A DNA stretch of 43,683 nucleotides, taken from Alphaproteobacteria bacterium (lineage in GTDB: Bacteria > Pseudomonadota > Alphaproteobacteria > UBA3830). The position numbers and the translations under genes are program-made. Position 1 is the first letter of the stretch. The number at the start of each line of letters is the position of its first letter. The notes beneath the pieces were generated by a model. The model saw nothing but the letters and a program-made list of their open reading frames with translations. It had not been told where the DNA came from and did not search any database. The DNA is taken from positions 1 to 43,683 of the forward strand of contig JAGABS010000046.1 in NCBI GenBank assembly GCA_017614525.1. Reading direction: 5' to 3'. Positions 25,956 to 34,599 of the stretch are shown piece after piece.

Positions 25956-26420
25956 TTATCGGAAATTGTTTTTCAAAATTCTGGATTTTTCGCGGTTCCA
26001 CTCTCGCTCTTTGATGGTTTCGCGCTTGTCTATATTTCTCTTTCCTTTTCCGAGACCCAGGGAAATTTTCACAAAACCCTTTTCGTTGAAGTATATTTTC
26101 AACGGAATCAACGAATAGCCGCTTTTTTTCAAAACGCCGATCAATTTTCGGATTTCTCTTTTTTTCAGAAGGAGTTTTCGATTTCTTTTCGGCTCGTGAT
26201 TCGTCAAATTCGCCATGGAATATTTCGGAATGCCCATTTGATATAGAAAAACCTCGCTGTCGGCTGTCAGTCCGGCATAGGAATCGGTGAGATTCACCTT
26301 ATTGCTGCGCAGAGACTTGACCTCCGTGCCGAACAGCACAATCCCCGCCTCTAAAGTATCAGTTATTTCGTAATCATAATGCGCTTTTCGATTTACGCCG
26401 ATTTCTTTATACTTCGACAT
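25956..26420 (-). CDS. smpB: SsrA-binding protein SmpB
   Basis: SmpB binds tmRNA and brings it to stalled ribosomes in trans-translation. The 154-residue protein has the family start VNRKAHYDYEITDTLEAGIV and the motif GTEVKSLRSNKVNLTDSYA. It also has LLLKKREIRKLIG and the C-terminal basic tail GLGKGKRNIDKRETIKERE. Its start lies 28 bases inside the end of dapA, so the two are coupled. The tmRNA itself is not in the window. Confidence 0.96.
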   Translation of the reverse strand: MSKYKEIGVNRKAHYDYEITDTLEAGIVLFGTEVKSLRSNKVNLTDSYAGLTADSEVFLYQMGIPKYSMANLTNHEPKRNRKLLLKKREIRKLIGVLKKSGYSLIPLKIYFNEKGFVKISLGLGKGKRNIDKRETIKEREWNREKSRILKNNFR

Positions 26421-27316
26421 TGTTTTATCTCTTCAAAATTCACTTTTTCCAAAAACTCGTCTATCTTCCTTCTAAGATCTACGCTGATCGAAGTCAGCGG
26501 CTCGCGAACTTCCTCAGAGGCAACAATTCCTAACCTTTTCAAGGCATATTTCGCCGGAGCGGGACTCGGTTCGGCAAACATAACAGAATTTAAAGAGGCC
26601 AAAACATCTCGATACCTCTCGAATAAAGTCATATCTCCACGCACAAACGAATCATAAGCAGAAACACAAAGCTGCGGGCAGACATTTGCGCTTACGGAAA
26701 TCACCCCTACCGCCCCCATAGCAAGGGCTCCGAACGCACTGTCGTCGTTGCCCGTGAGAAAATCGAAATCCCGGCTTAAATCCTTACGCCACAAAATGAA
26801 TCTGGACAAATCGCGAGAACATTCTTTGACCGCGACAATATTTTTCAATTTTACGAGAGAATCAAAAGCGCACCTCTCGATACTCGTCCCGACGCGAGAC
26901 GGATTGTTATACAAAATTATCGGCTTCGACGTACTCGCGCTTAACTTGGAAAAATGCGCGACAATCTGCATCTGACTTGGTTTTATGTAAAGAGGACAGA
27001 TGCACAAAAATCCGTCGACATACTCCTCGGAATTTCTCATAAGATTCAAGCAGGTTTCGGTCGACGGAGAAATCACTCCACCGATCAACTTTATTTTTTT
27101 CGAAACGGGCTTGTCTGAAACAACTTCGCTTGCAAACTGGATCAGTTCCTTCTGTTCTCGAGAGGACAGCGCAAGAGATTCCCCTGTAGATCCGCAAACC
27201 ACAATCCCTGAAATTCCCGAACCCTCCAGCCACTCGATATGCCTTCCGAAAGAATCAAAATCTATCCTGCCGCCTTTGAACGGAGTTACTACCGCAGCAA
27301 TATACCCCCTAAACAT
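26393..27316 (-). CDS. dapA: 4-hydroxy-tetrahydrodipicolinate synthase
   Basis: DapA condenses pyruvate with aspartate semialdehyde, the first committed step of the lysine and diaminopimelate pathway. The product has the TIM-barrel family motifs VVTPF, GSTGESLAL (Thr44), LYIKPSQ (Tyr110), LYNNPSRVGTSI (Tyr136), and the Schiff-base lysine in VAVKECS (Lys164). Length (307) is slightly above the usual ~292. Diaminopimelate supply implies that the cell still makes peptidoglycan, in keeping with the LD-carboxypeptidase gene next to it. GAGG precedes the ATG. Confidence 0.93.
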   Translation of the reverse strand: MFRGYIAAVVTPFKGGRIDFDSFGRHIEWLEGSGISGIVVCGSTGESLALSSREQKELIQFASEVVSDKPVSKKIKLIGGVISPSTETCLNLMRNSEEYVDGFLCICPLYIKPSQMQIVAHFSKLSASTSKPIILYNNPSRVGTSIERCAFDSLVKLKNIVAVKECSRDLSRFILWRKDLSRDFDFLTGNDDSAFGALAMGAVGVISVSANVCPQLCVSAYDSFVRGDMTLFERYRDVLASLNSVMFAEPSPAPAKYALKRLGIVASEEVREPLTSISVDLRRKIDEFLEKVNFEEIKQCRSIKKSA

Positions 27317-27344
27317 TATGTCCTCTGCAAAATTATCTTACACT

Positions 27345-27372
27345 AGTATAAAAAAATCGATTCAGTTTGCAA
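27345..27372 (-). promoter_or_regulatory. Sigma-70 promoter for dapA-smpB
   Basis: On the minus strand, TTGCAA (27372-27367) is followed after 16 bases by TATACT (27350-27345). Transcription would begin near 27337, about 20 bases before the dapA ATG. It lies in the 113-base gap after the LD-carboxypeptidase gene. Confidence 0.55.
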
Positions 27373-27429
27373 TCTATTTTTAGGAATAAAGCGCGCCTCC
27401 GAGCGGGGTGCTGTTGTTTTCTCAAAATT

Positions 27430-28461
27430 CTATCTGTTTCTCGGCAACTTCACCGTCAACGAATTACCTTCTATACAGCCGTCCGCGTTATAAACCAACG
27501 GAAGATTATTTTTCCCGTGTCCGAATTGATCAGTGATAAACATCGGAATGTTCGACTCGCTTGCGAAATGCTTCAAATATTTTTTGTATTCGGAAACGCC
27601 GACAAAATGCCCGAAAATTATAGCCTTCGCTTTGGATAATTTTCCCGCTTCCTTCAAATGATGCATGGATCGATATATGCTCGGCGCAGTTTCGTGACAA
27701 TCCTCGATAAACAAAATCTTATCGTCGGTGTCTATTTCCCAACTCGTTTTCAAGCCGGACTCGATCAATGTTAAATTTCCGCCGGTAAGTTTACCGCGAA
27801 TCTTACCAATCTTCGCCTTTTCACCTGCTTTGTTCAGAGGAGACAAAACTGTCATTTTATACTGCGAAATTTTATTCTCGAGGATATCCAACAACATATT
27901 CCAACTCGGATGATGATATTGATCTTTAGCGAGATGAACTATCATCGGAGCGTGTATCACCGTCCAATTCTTCCAATTTTGCGAAACGTATAGATTCAAC
28001 GCGGTTATGTCGCTGAATCCTATCAGAACTTTCTTTTTTTTCGGATCAGGAAGATTTTTCAGGGAATTAATCAGTTTATAAGAACCAAATCCGCCCCGCA
28101 TAGCCCAAATTATCTTCGAATCCGAATTTATACTGTGTTTGAGCCTAAGCAATCTATTGGAATCGGTATCGGAAAATCTGCAAATATTCTTGTTAACAAA
28201 CGCTTCGTTCGGAATTGACACTCCGAACTTTCGAATATCTTTCAGGTACTCCTTGCGAAAATTTGCATCTACCCCACCTGCCGGCGCCACGTAACTGACT
28301 TTCAACTTCGCCAGCCTTTTCAGGGTATCCTGTCTCTTCTTATTTTGAGATGCCCTATCCTCAGTACGCTCGGCGTTACTCGAAGTTTTACCCGAAACTG
28401 CTTGATCAACGAACAAAAAAACAAATCCCAGCAACAGGCATTTAACGCACCTAAAATCCAT
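27430..28461 (-). CDS. ldcA: LD-carboxypeptidase (peptidase S66 family), exported
   Basis: LD-carboxypeptidase removes the terminal D-alanine from peptidoglycan tetrapeptides. The 343-residue protein has the S66 motifs: VAPAG, WAMRGGFGSY, the nucleophile region LIGFSDITAL, GGNLTLIESG, the glutamate segment ILFIEDCHET, and the histidine segment ITDQFGHGKNNLPL. Unlike the cytoplasmic E. coli LdcA, it begins with a signal peptide (CLLLGFVFLFVDQAVSG), so it should act in the periplasm. Its start codon overlaps the stop of the RND pump gene by one base (TAATG), so it is translationally coupled to an efflux operon, an unusual partnership. Confidence 0.88.
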   Translation of the reverse strand: MDFRCVKCLLLGFVFLFVDQAVSGKTSSNAERTEDRASQNKKRQDTLKRLAKLKVSYVAPAGGVDANFRKEYLKDIRKFGVSIPNEAFVNKNICRFSDTDSNRLLRLKHSINSDSKIIWAMRGGFGSYKLINSLKNLPDPKKKKVLIGFSDITALNLYVSQNWKNWTVIHAPMIVHLAKDQYHHPSWNMLLDILENKISQYKMTVLSPLNKAGEKAKIGKIRGKLTGGNLTLIESGLKTSWEIDTDDKILFIEDCHETAPSIYRSMHHLKEAGKLSKAKAIIFGHFVGVSEYKKYLKHFASESNIPMFITDQFGHGKNNLPLVYNADGCIEGNSLTVKLPRNR

Positions 28462-31400
28462 TATTTGTAAAGTTCCGCATTAACTTCTCTAAATCTTGAG
28501 AACAAAAAGTAAACTATCGGCACGATGAACAAGGTAAACAGTGTCCCGATCGACATACCACCGACTATAGACCATCCGATCTGACGGCGAGCTGCCGCAC
28601 CTGCTCCGGTAGCAAAAGCAAGCGGAATATTTCCAATCACCATCGCGAAAGTCGTCATCAAAATCGGACGCAATCTCATATAAGACGCCTCTCGCACCGC
28701 ATCAAAGGCTTCTTTGCCCGCTGCACGCGCTCGGTTCGCGAAATCAACTATCAAAATTCCGTGTTTCGTAATAAGACCTATCAAAGTAACCAAACCTATC
28801 TTGGAATAAATGTTTAAGGTACCATCCGGAATAATCCACAATATGACCAACGCCCCCGTAATCGAGAAAGGAACACTGAACATAATGATAAACGGATCGA
28901 TAAAGCTCTCAAACTGCGCCGCCAGAATAAGATAAACGAAAATCAAGGCCAAAGCATAAATAAATACAACCAAAGAACTCTCTTCCAGATAAGTTTTGGT
29001 CGCGCCTGAAAACGATAACTGAATCGTCGACGGCAATTTCGTACTTTTGATCTTATTCAATCCCTCAATCGCTTCGCTCAAACTCACCCCATCAGCCAAA
29101 TGCCCCTCTGCACTGACTGCGAGCATCTTATTATAGTGGAACATATTATTCGGAGAGAAATTTTCTCTTATTTTGATCAAATCAGTAACCGGAACCATAC
29201 GCTGTTCGTCTTTTTGCGCTCCGGTATGTAATTTCGACTTTATGAAGATATTTTCAAGATCCTCAATCGATCGGCGCTGGTCCTGCTCCACCTGGATAAA
29301 CATTTCATCACGCTTGGATTCTCTAGGAACCCAACCGACTTTCTCTCCCTTAATCAAACAGCTGATAGTGCTGGCAACGTCACGAGCGGTAACCCCCAAC
29401 GAGGACGCTTTACCGCGATCGATTTCTATTACATACTCCTGCTGTCTCGGAACTAACGAAGTAAATACCGACGTAAACCAAGGACATTTCGAGTAAACGT
29501 AACTTAAAAACGGGTTCCCGTATTTCTCAAGATACTCATAGTCCTGATTAGTTTGAAGAACAAAACGAACAACCGGTTTATCCGCACTACTCGCCCCTGC
29601 AGAAACTCTGCAACGAATCCCCGGAACCTCCCTCAACAGCGAAGTCATCTTTGCAGAAATCTGCTTGGTGTTCAGATCTCTCTCGCTCCAATCCTTGAGT
29701 AAAATTCCGCCTTCGATTTTAGTCGGATCTGCATTTATGTACCGGTTTTCAGCATAAGGGGTCTTCTTCAAAACTTCGTCAACCCTCATGGCATTTTCCT
29801 TGACGAATTCAAAGCTGGACCCTGTAGGGGCGTTTCCATCAACGCTGAGAACGCACTGATCCTCCATTGGTTTGCTTTCAGACGGCATATAACAAGCGGC
29901 AAAAATTCCAACCAGCGAAACTACAAACCCCACGGACAAAACAATGACCTTGTGATTCAGAGTCCAGGTTAGCGCGTTATAATATTTCTTATCGATGGTT
30001 TCCAGAATCTCGTCTTGCTTATCAGATAACTCTTTGAAATATCCCGTAGCTTTTTCCTTTCGACTGCGGCTTAAAAGTCGTGAACACATCATCGGAGACA
30101 AGGTCAACGCAACAAATCCAGAAATAATGACTGCCCCCGACAGAGTCAACGCGAATTCACGGAAACTTCTGCCCAAATTTCCCGGAGTCAACGCTATCGG
30201 AATATAAGCCGACGCCAGAGTCAGGGTCATGGCAACAATCGAAAAAAAGATCTCATTCGACCCAACGAGCGAGGCCTTCATTCTATCGAGCCCCTTTTCC
30301 ATATGCTTGTGAATATTCTCAAGAACAACAATTGCGTCGTCTACAACCAGACCCACCGCCAGCACCATAGCCAACAAAGTGAAGGTATTTATGGAAAACC
30401 CAAACAAAGCAAGCAGGGCAAATGTCCCCAAAAGAGAGACAGGTATAGTGACGATAGGAATCAAAGTCGCTCGGAAAGACCACAAGAAGAGGAATACAAC
30501 AACAATGACCAAAAAAGTCGCTTCAAAAATCGCGCGGTACACGTTTTTCATGGAAGCACTGATATCCCGAGCATCATCCATTGCGATCACCATTTTTGTC
30601 CCGCTCGGGAGCAACTCCTCTATCTCGGGCATGGCCTTCTTCACCTTGGCGCTCAAATCAACGGGGTTCGCATTCGCCTGCTTGGTAATCGTCAGCACCA
30701 CACATTCACGACCATTGAACCAAGATCCCGATCTTTTGTCCTCGGGAACCAACTCTGAATGCCCGACGTCCTTTATTCTTATGATGCTTTCCTTGCCGCT
30801 CAAACTCGGAATAATGACTTCGTCCATCTCCTTGGCATTATAGAATTCCCCATCCAGAACCAGCATGTACTCTCGGTCTCGACTCACCAACCGACCGCAA
30901 GGCTGCTGAATATGCTGATTCTTCAGGGCATCATAAACATCCGCCGGAGTATACCCGTAGGCCGCAAGACGCTGCGGATCGAGAAACACCTTCATTTTTT
31001 TCACATTTCCCCCGGACGGCACCACCTTACCGACACCGGGAATAACCTCGAATTTCGACTTAATGTAGCGGTCAATGTAATCATGGAGGTCATCCACGCT
31101 GATTTTATCGCTGGTGAAAGCTATAACAATGCCTCCCTTGTCATCAGGATCGTTGCGACTGATTGTCGGCTCAGGATTTCCATTCGGCAGATAAACTTTC
31201 GCCATCGCCAACCTGTCCCTCACGTCAGATGCTGCAGCATCAGGATTTCGCGTCGATTCAAATTCCAAAGTTATTTCGCATTCGTCATTTCTGCTGCTGG
31301 ACGTCATCGTCTCGACCCCGGCGATCGTGGAAAAATGTTCTTCCAGCACTTTTGTTATTTGATTTTCCACAGCTTGCGGGCTGGCACCGCGATACTCTGC

Positions 31401-31544
31401 AGTCACAGTAACCATGGACTTTTCAATTTTCGGATCCTTACGAACGGGCAGCTGCCATTGACACACCAACCCGATAATGACAATTAACAAAGTCAAAACC
31501 GTAGAAAACACCGGTCTTTTGATACAAACTTCCGTTAACCCCAT
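28461..31544 (-). CDS. RND efflux transporter, AcrB/MexF-like
   Basis: The 1027-residue protein has the complete RND layout of twelve membrane helices and two large periplasmic loops. It starts GLTEVCIKRPVFSTVLTLLIV. The proton-relay aspartates are in GLVVDDAIVVLENI (helix 4), and the second-half signature is GLITKHGILIVDFANRARAAG. It probably exports drugs, detergents or lipids from the inner membrane or periplasm. The adaptor gene lies directly upstream (30-base gap). No outer-membrane TolC-like channel gene is seen here. GGGAG lies about 8 bases ahead of the start. Confidence 0.95.
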   Translation of the reverse strand: MGLTEVCIKRPVFSTVLTLLIVIIGLVCQWQLPVRKDPKIEKSMVTVTAEYRGASPQAVENQITKVLEEHFSTIAGVETMTSSSRNDECEITLEFESTRNPDAAASDVRDRLAMAKVYLPNGNPEPTISRNDPDDKGGIVIAFTSDKISVDDLHDYIDRYIKSKFEVIPGVGKVVPSGGNVKKMKVFLDPQRLAAYGYTPADVYDALKNQHIQQPCGRLVSRDREYMLVLDGEFYNAKEMDEVIIPSLSGKESIIRIKDVGHSELVPEDKRSGSWFNGRECVVLTITKQANANPVDLSAKVKKAMPEIEELLPSGTKMVIAMDDARDISASMKNVYRAIFEATFLVIVVVFLFLWSFRATLIPIVTIPVSLLGTFALLALFGFSINTFTLLAMVLAVGLVVDDAIVVLENIHKHMEKGLDRMKASLVGSNEIFFSIVAMTLTLASAYIPIALTPGNLGRSFREFALTLSGAVIISGFVALTLSPMMCSRLLSRSRKEKATGYFKELSDKQDEILETIDKKYYNALTWTLNHKVIVLSVGFVVSLVGIFAACYMPSESKPMEDQCVLSVDGNAPTGSSFEFVKENAMRVDEVLKKTPYAENRYINADPTKIEGGILLKDWSERDLNTKQISAKMTSLLREVPGIRCRVSAGASSADKPVVRFVLQTNQDYEYLEKYGNPFLSYVYSKCPWFTSVFTSLVPRQQEYVIEIDRGKASSLGVTARDVASTISCLIKGEKVGWVPRESKRDEMFIQVEQDQRRSIEDLENIFIKSKLHTGAQKDEQRMVPVTDLIKIRENFSPNNMFHYNKMLAVSAEGHLADGVSLSEAIEGLNKIKSTKLPSTIQLSFSGATKTYLEESSLVVFIYALALIFVYLILAAQFESFIDPFIIMFSVPFSITGALVILWIIPDGTLNIYSKIGLVTLIGLITKHGILIVDFANRARAAGKEAFDAVREASYMRLRPILMTTFAMVIGNIPLAFATGAGAAARRQIGWSIVGGMSIGTLFTLFIVPIVYFLFSRFREVNAELYK

Positions 31545-31574
31545 ATGCCCACTCCCTCTCTCCGAACACTGTAA

Positions 31575-32738
31575 CTACTTTTTTCCAGATTCTGTTTTAC
31601 TGTTTCCCGCTCCGTTTTGCCCCCGATACGCTTTGTAAGCATTTATGATTTCCGAAGAACTGAATTCGTCATGAACTTTAACGGCATGACCGTCGCTAAC
31701 TCCCTCTTTCCCTTTAGTGATCACGAGATCGCCCTCATTAACCCCGGTAACAATCTCGACATTTCCGTCTTTTCTCATACCTGTGGTAACCAAACGCCGA
31801 ATCGCCATACCATCCGAAACGATATAAACCATATTTTCATTGCCGGACTTCTCAACGGCACTCTCAGGAACTACTATCCCCTGCTCTCCTTCGTTGACGG
31901 TAATGCGAACCTTGACAAATCGCCCCGGCTTTAAAATTTGAGAATTCATCGCTATTTCTTCCGGCACATCAAGAATCGCGCGAACCTTGAAAGAATGGCT
32001 GACCTTGTCGCTCTCCGGCTCTATCGCGCTGATTTTAGCCGAGTAGCTTTGAAATGCGTCTCCACTGACATAGATATCTACCTCCTGACTTACGTAAATT
32101 TTGTCGATATCGACTTCCGCCACGGAAAAATCAACCTTCAGCGGATGGTTGTCCACCAGCTTTACCAGATCCATACCCGACTGAATGTATTGTCCGATGC
32201 TTATGTTTTTTATTCCTATCATCCCTCCGAAAGGAGCTAAAATCCTATGCTTTTCCAAATTCACTTTTGCTGAATTCAGCTTGGCCGAGGCCATCTGCAT
32301 GTTGGAAAAGGCCTCTTCCTTTTTGATTTTTGCGGCTGCCCCCTTGCCGGCAAGCTTTTCCAGCAATTCATACTCAACTTTCTTTTGGCGATAGTGAGCC
32401 TCGGCCTCCTTTACCTCCGCTTGAGCCTGAGATTCGTCGAATTGAATCAACAAATCACCCTTCTTGACGATAGAGCCGTCGCTAAACAGGATTTCATCCA
32501 CTTTCGCGTTGACTTCCGACTTTAAATCTACGGAATCGCACGGCACCAAAGTACCAATCGTGTTTATATATCTTTCGACAGAACCAAATCCCGCTTTGCT
32601 GACTATGACGCTCTGAGGACCTTCCTTTATCTCGGGATCCTCAGTTGAAAAAAAACCGTAACCCAAAATTCCCAGCACCACAACGGCAACTCCGGAAACC
32701 ATCATAACTGTTTTTCTAGATTTCAGGGACATATTCAT
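31575..32738 (-). CDS. RND efflux periplasmic adaptor (membrane fusion protein)
   Basis: The adaptor bridges the RND pump and an outer-membrane channel. The 387-residue protein has an N-terminal membrane anchor (about 11-30, VMMVSGVAVVVLGILGYGFF). It then has a lipoyl half-motif (SEVNAKVDEILFSDGSIVKK), a helical hairpin region (about 100-165), the second lipoyl half (APFGGMIGIKNISIGQYI), a beta-barrel domain, and a membrane-proximal domain. The protein has no lipobox. It is the first protein gene after tRNA-Pro (23-base gap), and the two may share a transcript. Confidence 0.93.
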   Translation of the reverse strand: MNMSLKSRKTVMMVSGVAVVVLGILGYGFFSTEDPEIKEGPQSVIVSKAGFGSVERYINTIGTLVPCDSVDLKSEVNAKVDEILFSDGSIVKKGDLLIQFDESQAQAEVKEAEAHYRQKKVEYELLEKLAGKGAAAKIKKEEAFSNMQMASAKLNSAKVNLEKHRILAPFGGMIGIKNISIGQYIQSGMDLVKLVDNHPLKVDFSVAEVDIDKIYVSQEVDIYVSGDAFQSYSAKISAIEPESDKVSHSFKVRAILDVPEEIAMNSQILKPGRFVKVRITVNEGEQGIVVPESAVEKSGNENMVYIVSDGMAIRRLVTTGMRKDGNVEIVTGVNEGDLVITKGKEGVSDGHAVKVHDEFSSSEIINAYKAYRGQNGAGNSKTESGKK

Positions 32739-32761
32739 GTTCTTTGCTTTCTCTGCTCAAC

Positions 32762-32838
32762 TGGTCGGAGTGAGAGGATTCGAACCTCCGACCCCAGCCT
32801 CCCGAAGGCTGTGCTCTACCAGGCTGAGCCACACTCCG
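32762..32838 (-). tRNA. tRNA-Pro (anticodon CGG)
   Basis: The minus strand reads from CGGAGTG (acceptor) through the D arm GCTCAGCCTGGTAGAGC. The anticodon arm is CAGCC-TTCGGGA-GGCTG, the T arm is GGAGG-TTCGAAT-CCTCT, and it ends CACTCCG plus encoded ACCA. Anticodon stem and loop give anticodon CGG, which reads CCG. The 77-base length includes CCA. The gene sits between the ABC ATPase gene and the RND adaptor gene on the same strand. Confidence 0.97.
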
Positions 32839-32881
32839 AAAACTCCAGACGTCGGTATCATCGCATAAGATGGCGAAAATA

Positions 32882-33679
32882 TCAAACACTAACTGGCGTT
32901 TTTTTATCGGAAATTTTCGGCTTCCTATTGAATGTTGAATATAAATCTTCAATTTTTATCTTTTTCTTTTCCTCTCCCGATATGTTTGCAACCACCTGCC
33001 CATAATTCAGAACCACCAGTCTATCCGAGTGTTTCATAGCAAAATCCAGATCGTTAACAACCATAATCGTCGTAATTTTTTTCGATTTAATTATCTTACT
33101 CGTGGTAGCCAAGAGAGCGCGGGAAGCTTCCACATCCAACCCAGTCGAGTGTTCATCAATAACTAAAACTTTTGCCCCCTTAATAACTGCAATCAACAGA
33201 GCCAACACTTGTTTATAGGGCTTCGGAATATTACTGACCGGCTCGTGCAACAGATCTTCCATTTCCATAAAGTTCAGATTCCTTAACTGTGCGTAAAATC
33301 TGTCTTCCATATCGTCCCGGATAGCCTCTCTTACCCAGCTTTTCGGCTGATGACTCATGGACGCCAAAACTAAATTCTCCAACACAGTCAAATTTCCGGC
33401 AGTACAAACATCGCTATCAGAAAATACCGAGGAAACTATCTTTGATCTGGAATACAGAGACTGCGCTGTAATATCAACGCTGTTGTACCATAATCTTCCG
33501 AAACTCAATCGGATATGACCGGCTAAAAATCTCAACAGCGTGCTTCTACCGCTTCCGTTATTTCCCAAAACAGAAACAACTTCTCCGTCTTGAACCGAAA
33601 ACCTCACTCCTCTTAGAGCAACCCTCTCCAGCGGAGTACCCGCATAAAACACAACGAATGCATCTTCCACATCTATCAT
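32882..33679 (-). CDS. ABC transporter ATPase with degenerate nucleotide-binding motifs
   Basis: The 265-residue protein has the ABC ATPase fold and pairs with the permease gene 12 bases upstream, as in the uncharacterised COG1101/COG4120 import systems. Several catalytic motifs are altered. Walker A is GNNGSGRST, with Arg instead of the invariant Lys. The expected Q-loop reads VFSDSD, without Gln. The signature is NIPKPYKQ rather than LSGGQ, and the H-loop reads VVNDLD, without His. Walker B VLVIDEHSTGLD is intact. It may be a slow or regulatory ATPase, or a decaying gene; the open frame is full length. AGGAG precedes the ATG. Confidence 0.85.
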   Translation of the reverse strand: MIDVEDAFVVFYAGTPLERVALRGVRFSVQDGEVVSVLGNNGSGRSTLLRFLAGHIRLSFGRLWYNSVDITAQSLYSRSKIVSSVFSDSDVCTAGNLTVLENLVLASMSHQPKSWVREAIRDDMEDRFYAQLRNLNFMEMEDLLHEPVSNIPKPYKQVLALLIAVIKGAKVLVIDEHSTGLDVEASRALLATTSKIIKSKKITTIMVVNDLDFAMKHSDRLVVLNYGQVVANISGEEKKKIKIEDLYSTFNRKPKISDKKTPVSV

Positions 33680-33691
33680 GGCTCACTCCTC

Positions 33692-34555
33692 TCAATTTTC
33701 TCTGGTATCGTCGGTATAATTACTTCGTTTCAATGCAACAAGCATGATCAGGGTTATTGCCATCAGCACGTTAGTGTATTCATCACCTACACCGATCAAT
33801 TCTTTCGATACTACCAGCTTTATTGCTGCCTGGTAGCACACCGCACCTAAAAACGTCCCGATAACCGCTGTTTTTATATTCGTGCTGTTGAATATTTTAC
33901 TGCCGAAAATGATAGCCGATATACCGAAAATTATGCACCCGCTTCCCATGTTAACAGAGAAGTCCCCGGTCATTTGAGCAACCAGAGCTCCCGCCAGGGC
34001 ACATAATAAGTTCTCGAGTCCTAATCCGAAAGACAAAACTCTGATACCATTAACTCCCATGGATTCGGTAATTATTTCACCGTCTCCGTAAATCCTCATG
34101 GAAAGTCCGTATTCCGAAATCATCAGTCTGTAAAACAAAAACAAAACCACGCAGACAATCATCAGAACGAGGATAAAATTACTGATCGGAGATAAATTTC
34201 CAAATACAGTGAACGAATTAACTCTCCTTACTTCCACCAACTTCGTCAGCAAGGACTGCAATCCCCCTATTGTCAGCAAACTAGCTACAATTGCATCCAA
34301 CTTTATGTAATTAATGAAAGAAGCCGTGATAGCTCCCGCAATATACCCCAAAAACATCGAGGTTATTATCGCAATCATCGGGTTCATCCCCGCTAATACC
34401 ATGGAACCATAAACGCAAGCACCCAACGCAAAGCTGGACTCGCAGGTCAAATCCACCAACTTAAAAACTTTATTAGATAAAAAGATGCCCAGCCCCACTA
34501 ACGAAAACGCCAGACCGAAAGCTAAAATATAAAAAATACTATCAACAACAGGCAT
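33692..34555 (-). CDS. ABC transporter permease (COG4120/branched-chain type)
   Basis: The protein has about eight hydrophobic helices and resembles permeases of the LivH/RbsC fold, in particular those of the ABC systems that use a COG2984 substrate-binding protein. Recognisable stretches are GIFLSNKVFKLVDLTCESSF near the N-terminus, LDAIVASLLTIGGLQSLLT and GLSMRIYGDGEIITESMGV. No substrate-binding protein gene is in the window. I chose the ATG at 34555 because GGAG lies 8 bases ahead of it; the earlier ATGs at 34567 and 34561 follow directly on the T tract of a terminator and lack a ribosome-binding site. Confidence 0.85.
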   Translation of the reverse strand: MPVVDSIFYILAFGLAFSLVGLGIFLSNKVFKLVDLTCESSFALGACVYGSMVLAGMNPMIAIITSMFLGYIAGAITASFINYIKLDAIVASLLTIGGLQSLLTKLVEVRRVNSFTVFGNLSPISNFILVLMIVCVVLFLFYRLMISEYGLSMRIYGDGEIITESMGVNGIRVLSFGLGLENLLCALAGALVAQMTGDFSVNMGSGCIIFGISAIIFGSKIFNSTNIKTAVIGTFLGAVCYQAAIKLVVSKELIGVGDEYTNVLMAITLIMLVALKRSNYTDDTREN

Positions 34556-34567
34556 ACCCATCTCCAT

Positions 34568-34596
34568 AAAAATAAGAAGGGAAAAATTCCCTTCTT
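34568..34596 (-). terminator. Intrinsic terminator between patatin and the ABC permease
   Basis: On the minus strand, AAGAAGGGAA, a three-base loop TTT, TTCCCTTCTT, then A and TTTTT. The ten-pair stem is perfect and starts 4 bases after the patatin stop. The T tract runs directly into the permease start region, so transcripts must read through, or start within the patatin gene, to express the ABC genes. Confidence 0.85.
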
Positions 34597-34599
34597 GTA

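Noticed and set aside
30303-31487. Plus-strand open frames within the RND pump gene
   Set aside because: The minus-strand frame encodes a full-length, clearly recognisable RND transporter across the whole interval.
32716-32952. Minus-strand 78-codon frame spanning the tRNA
   Set aside because: It runs through tRNA-Pro and both flanking genes; an artefact.
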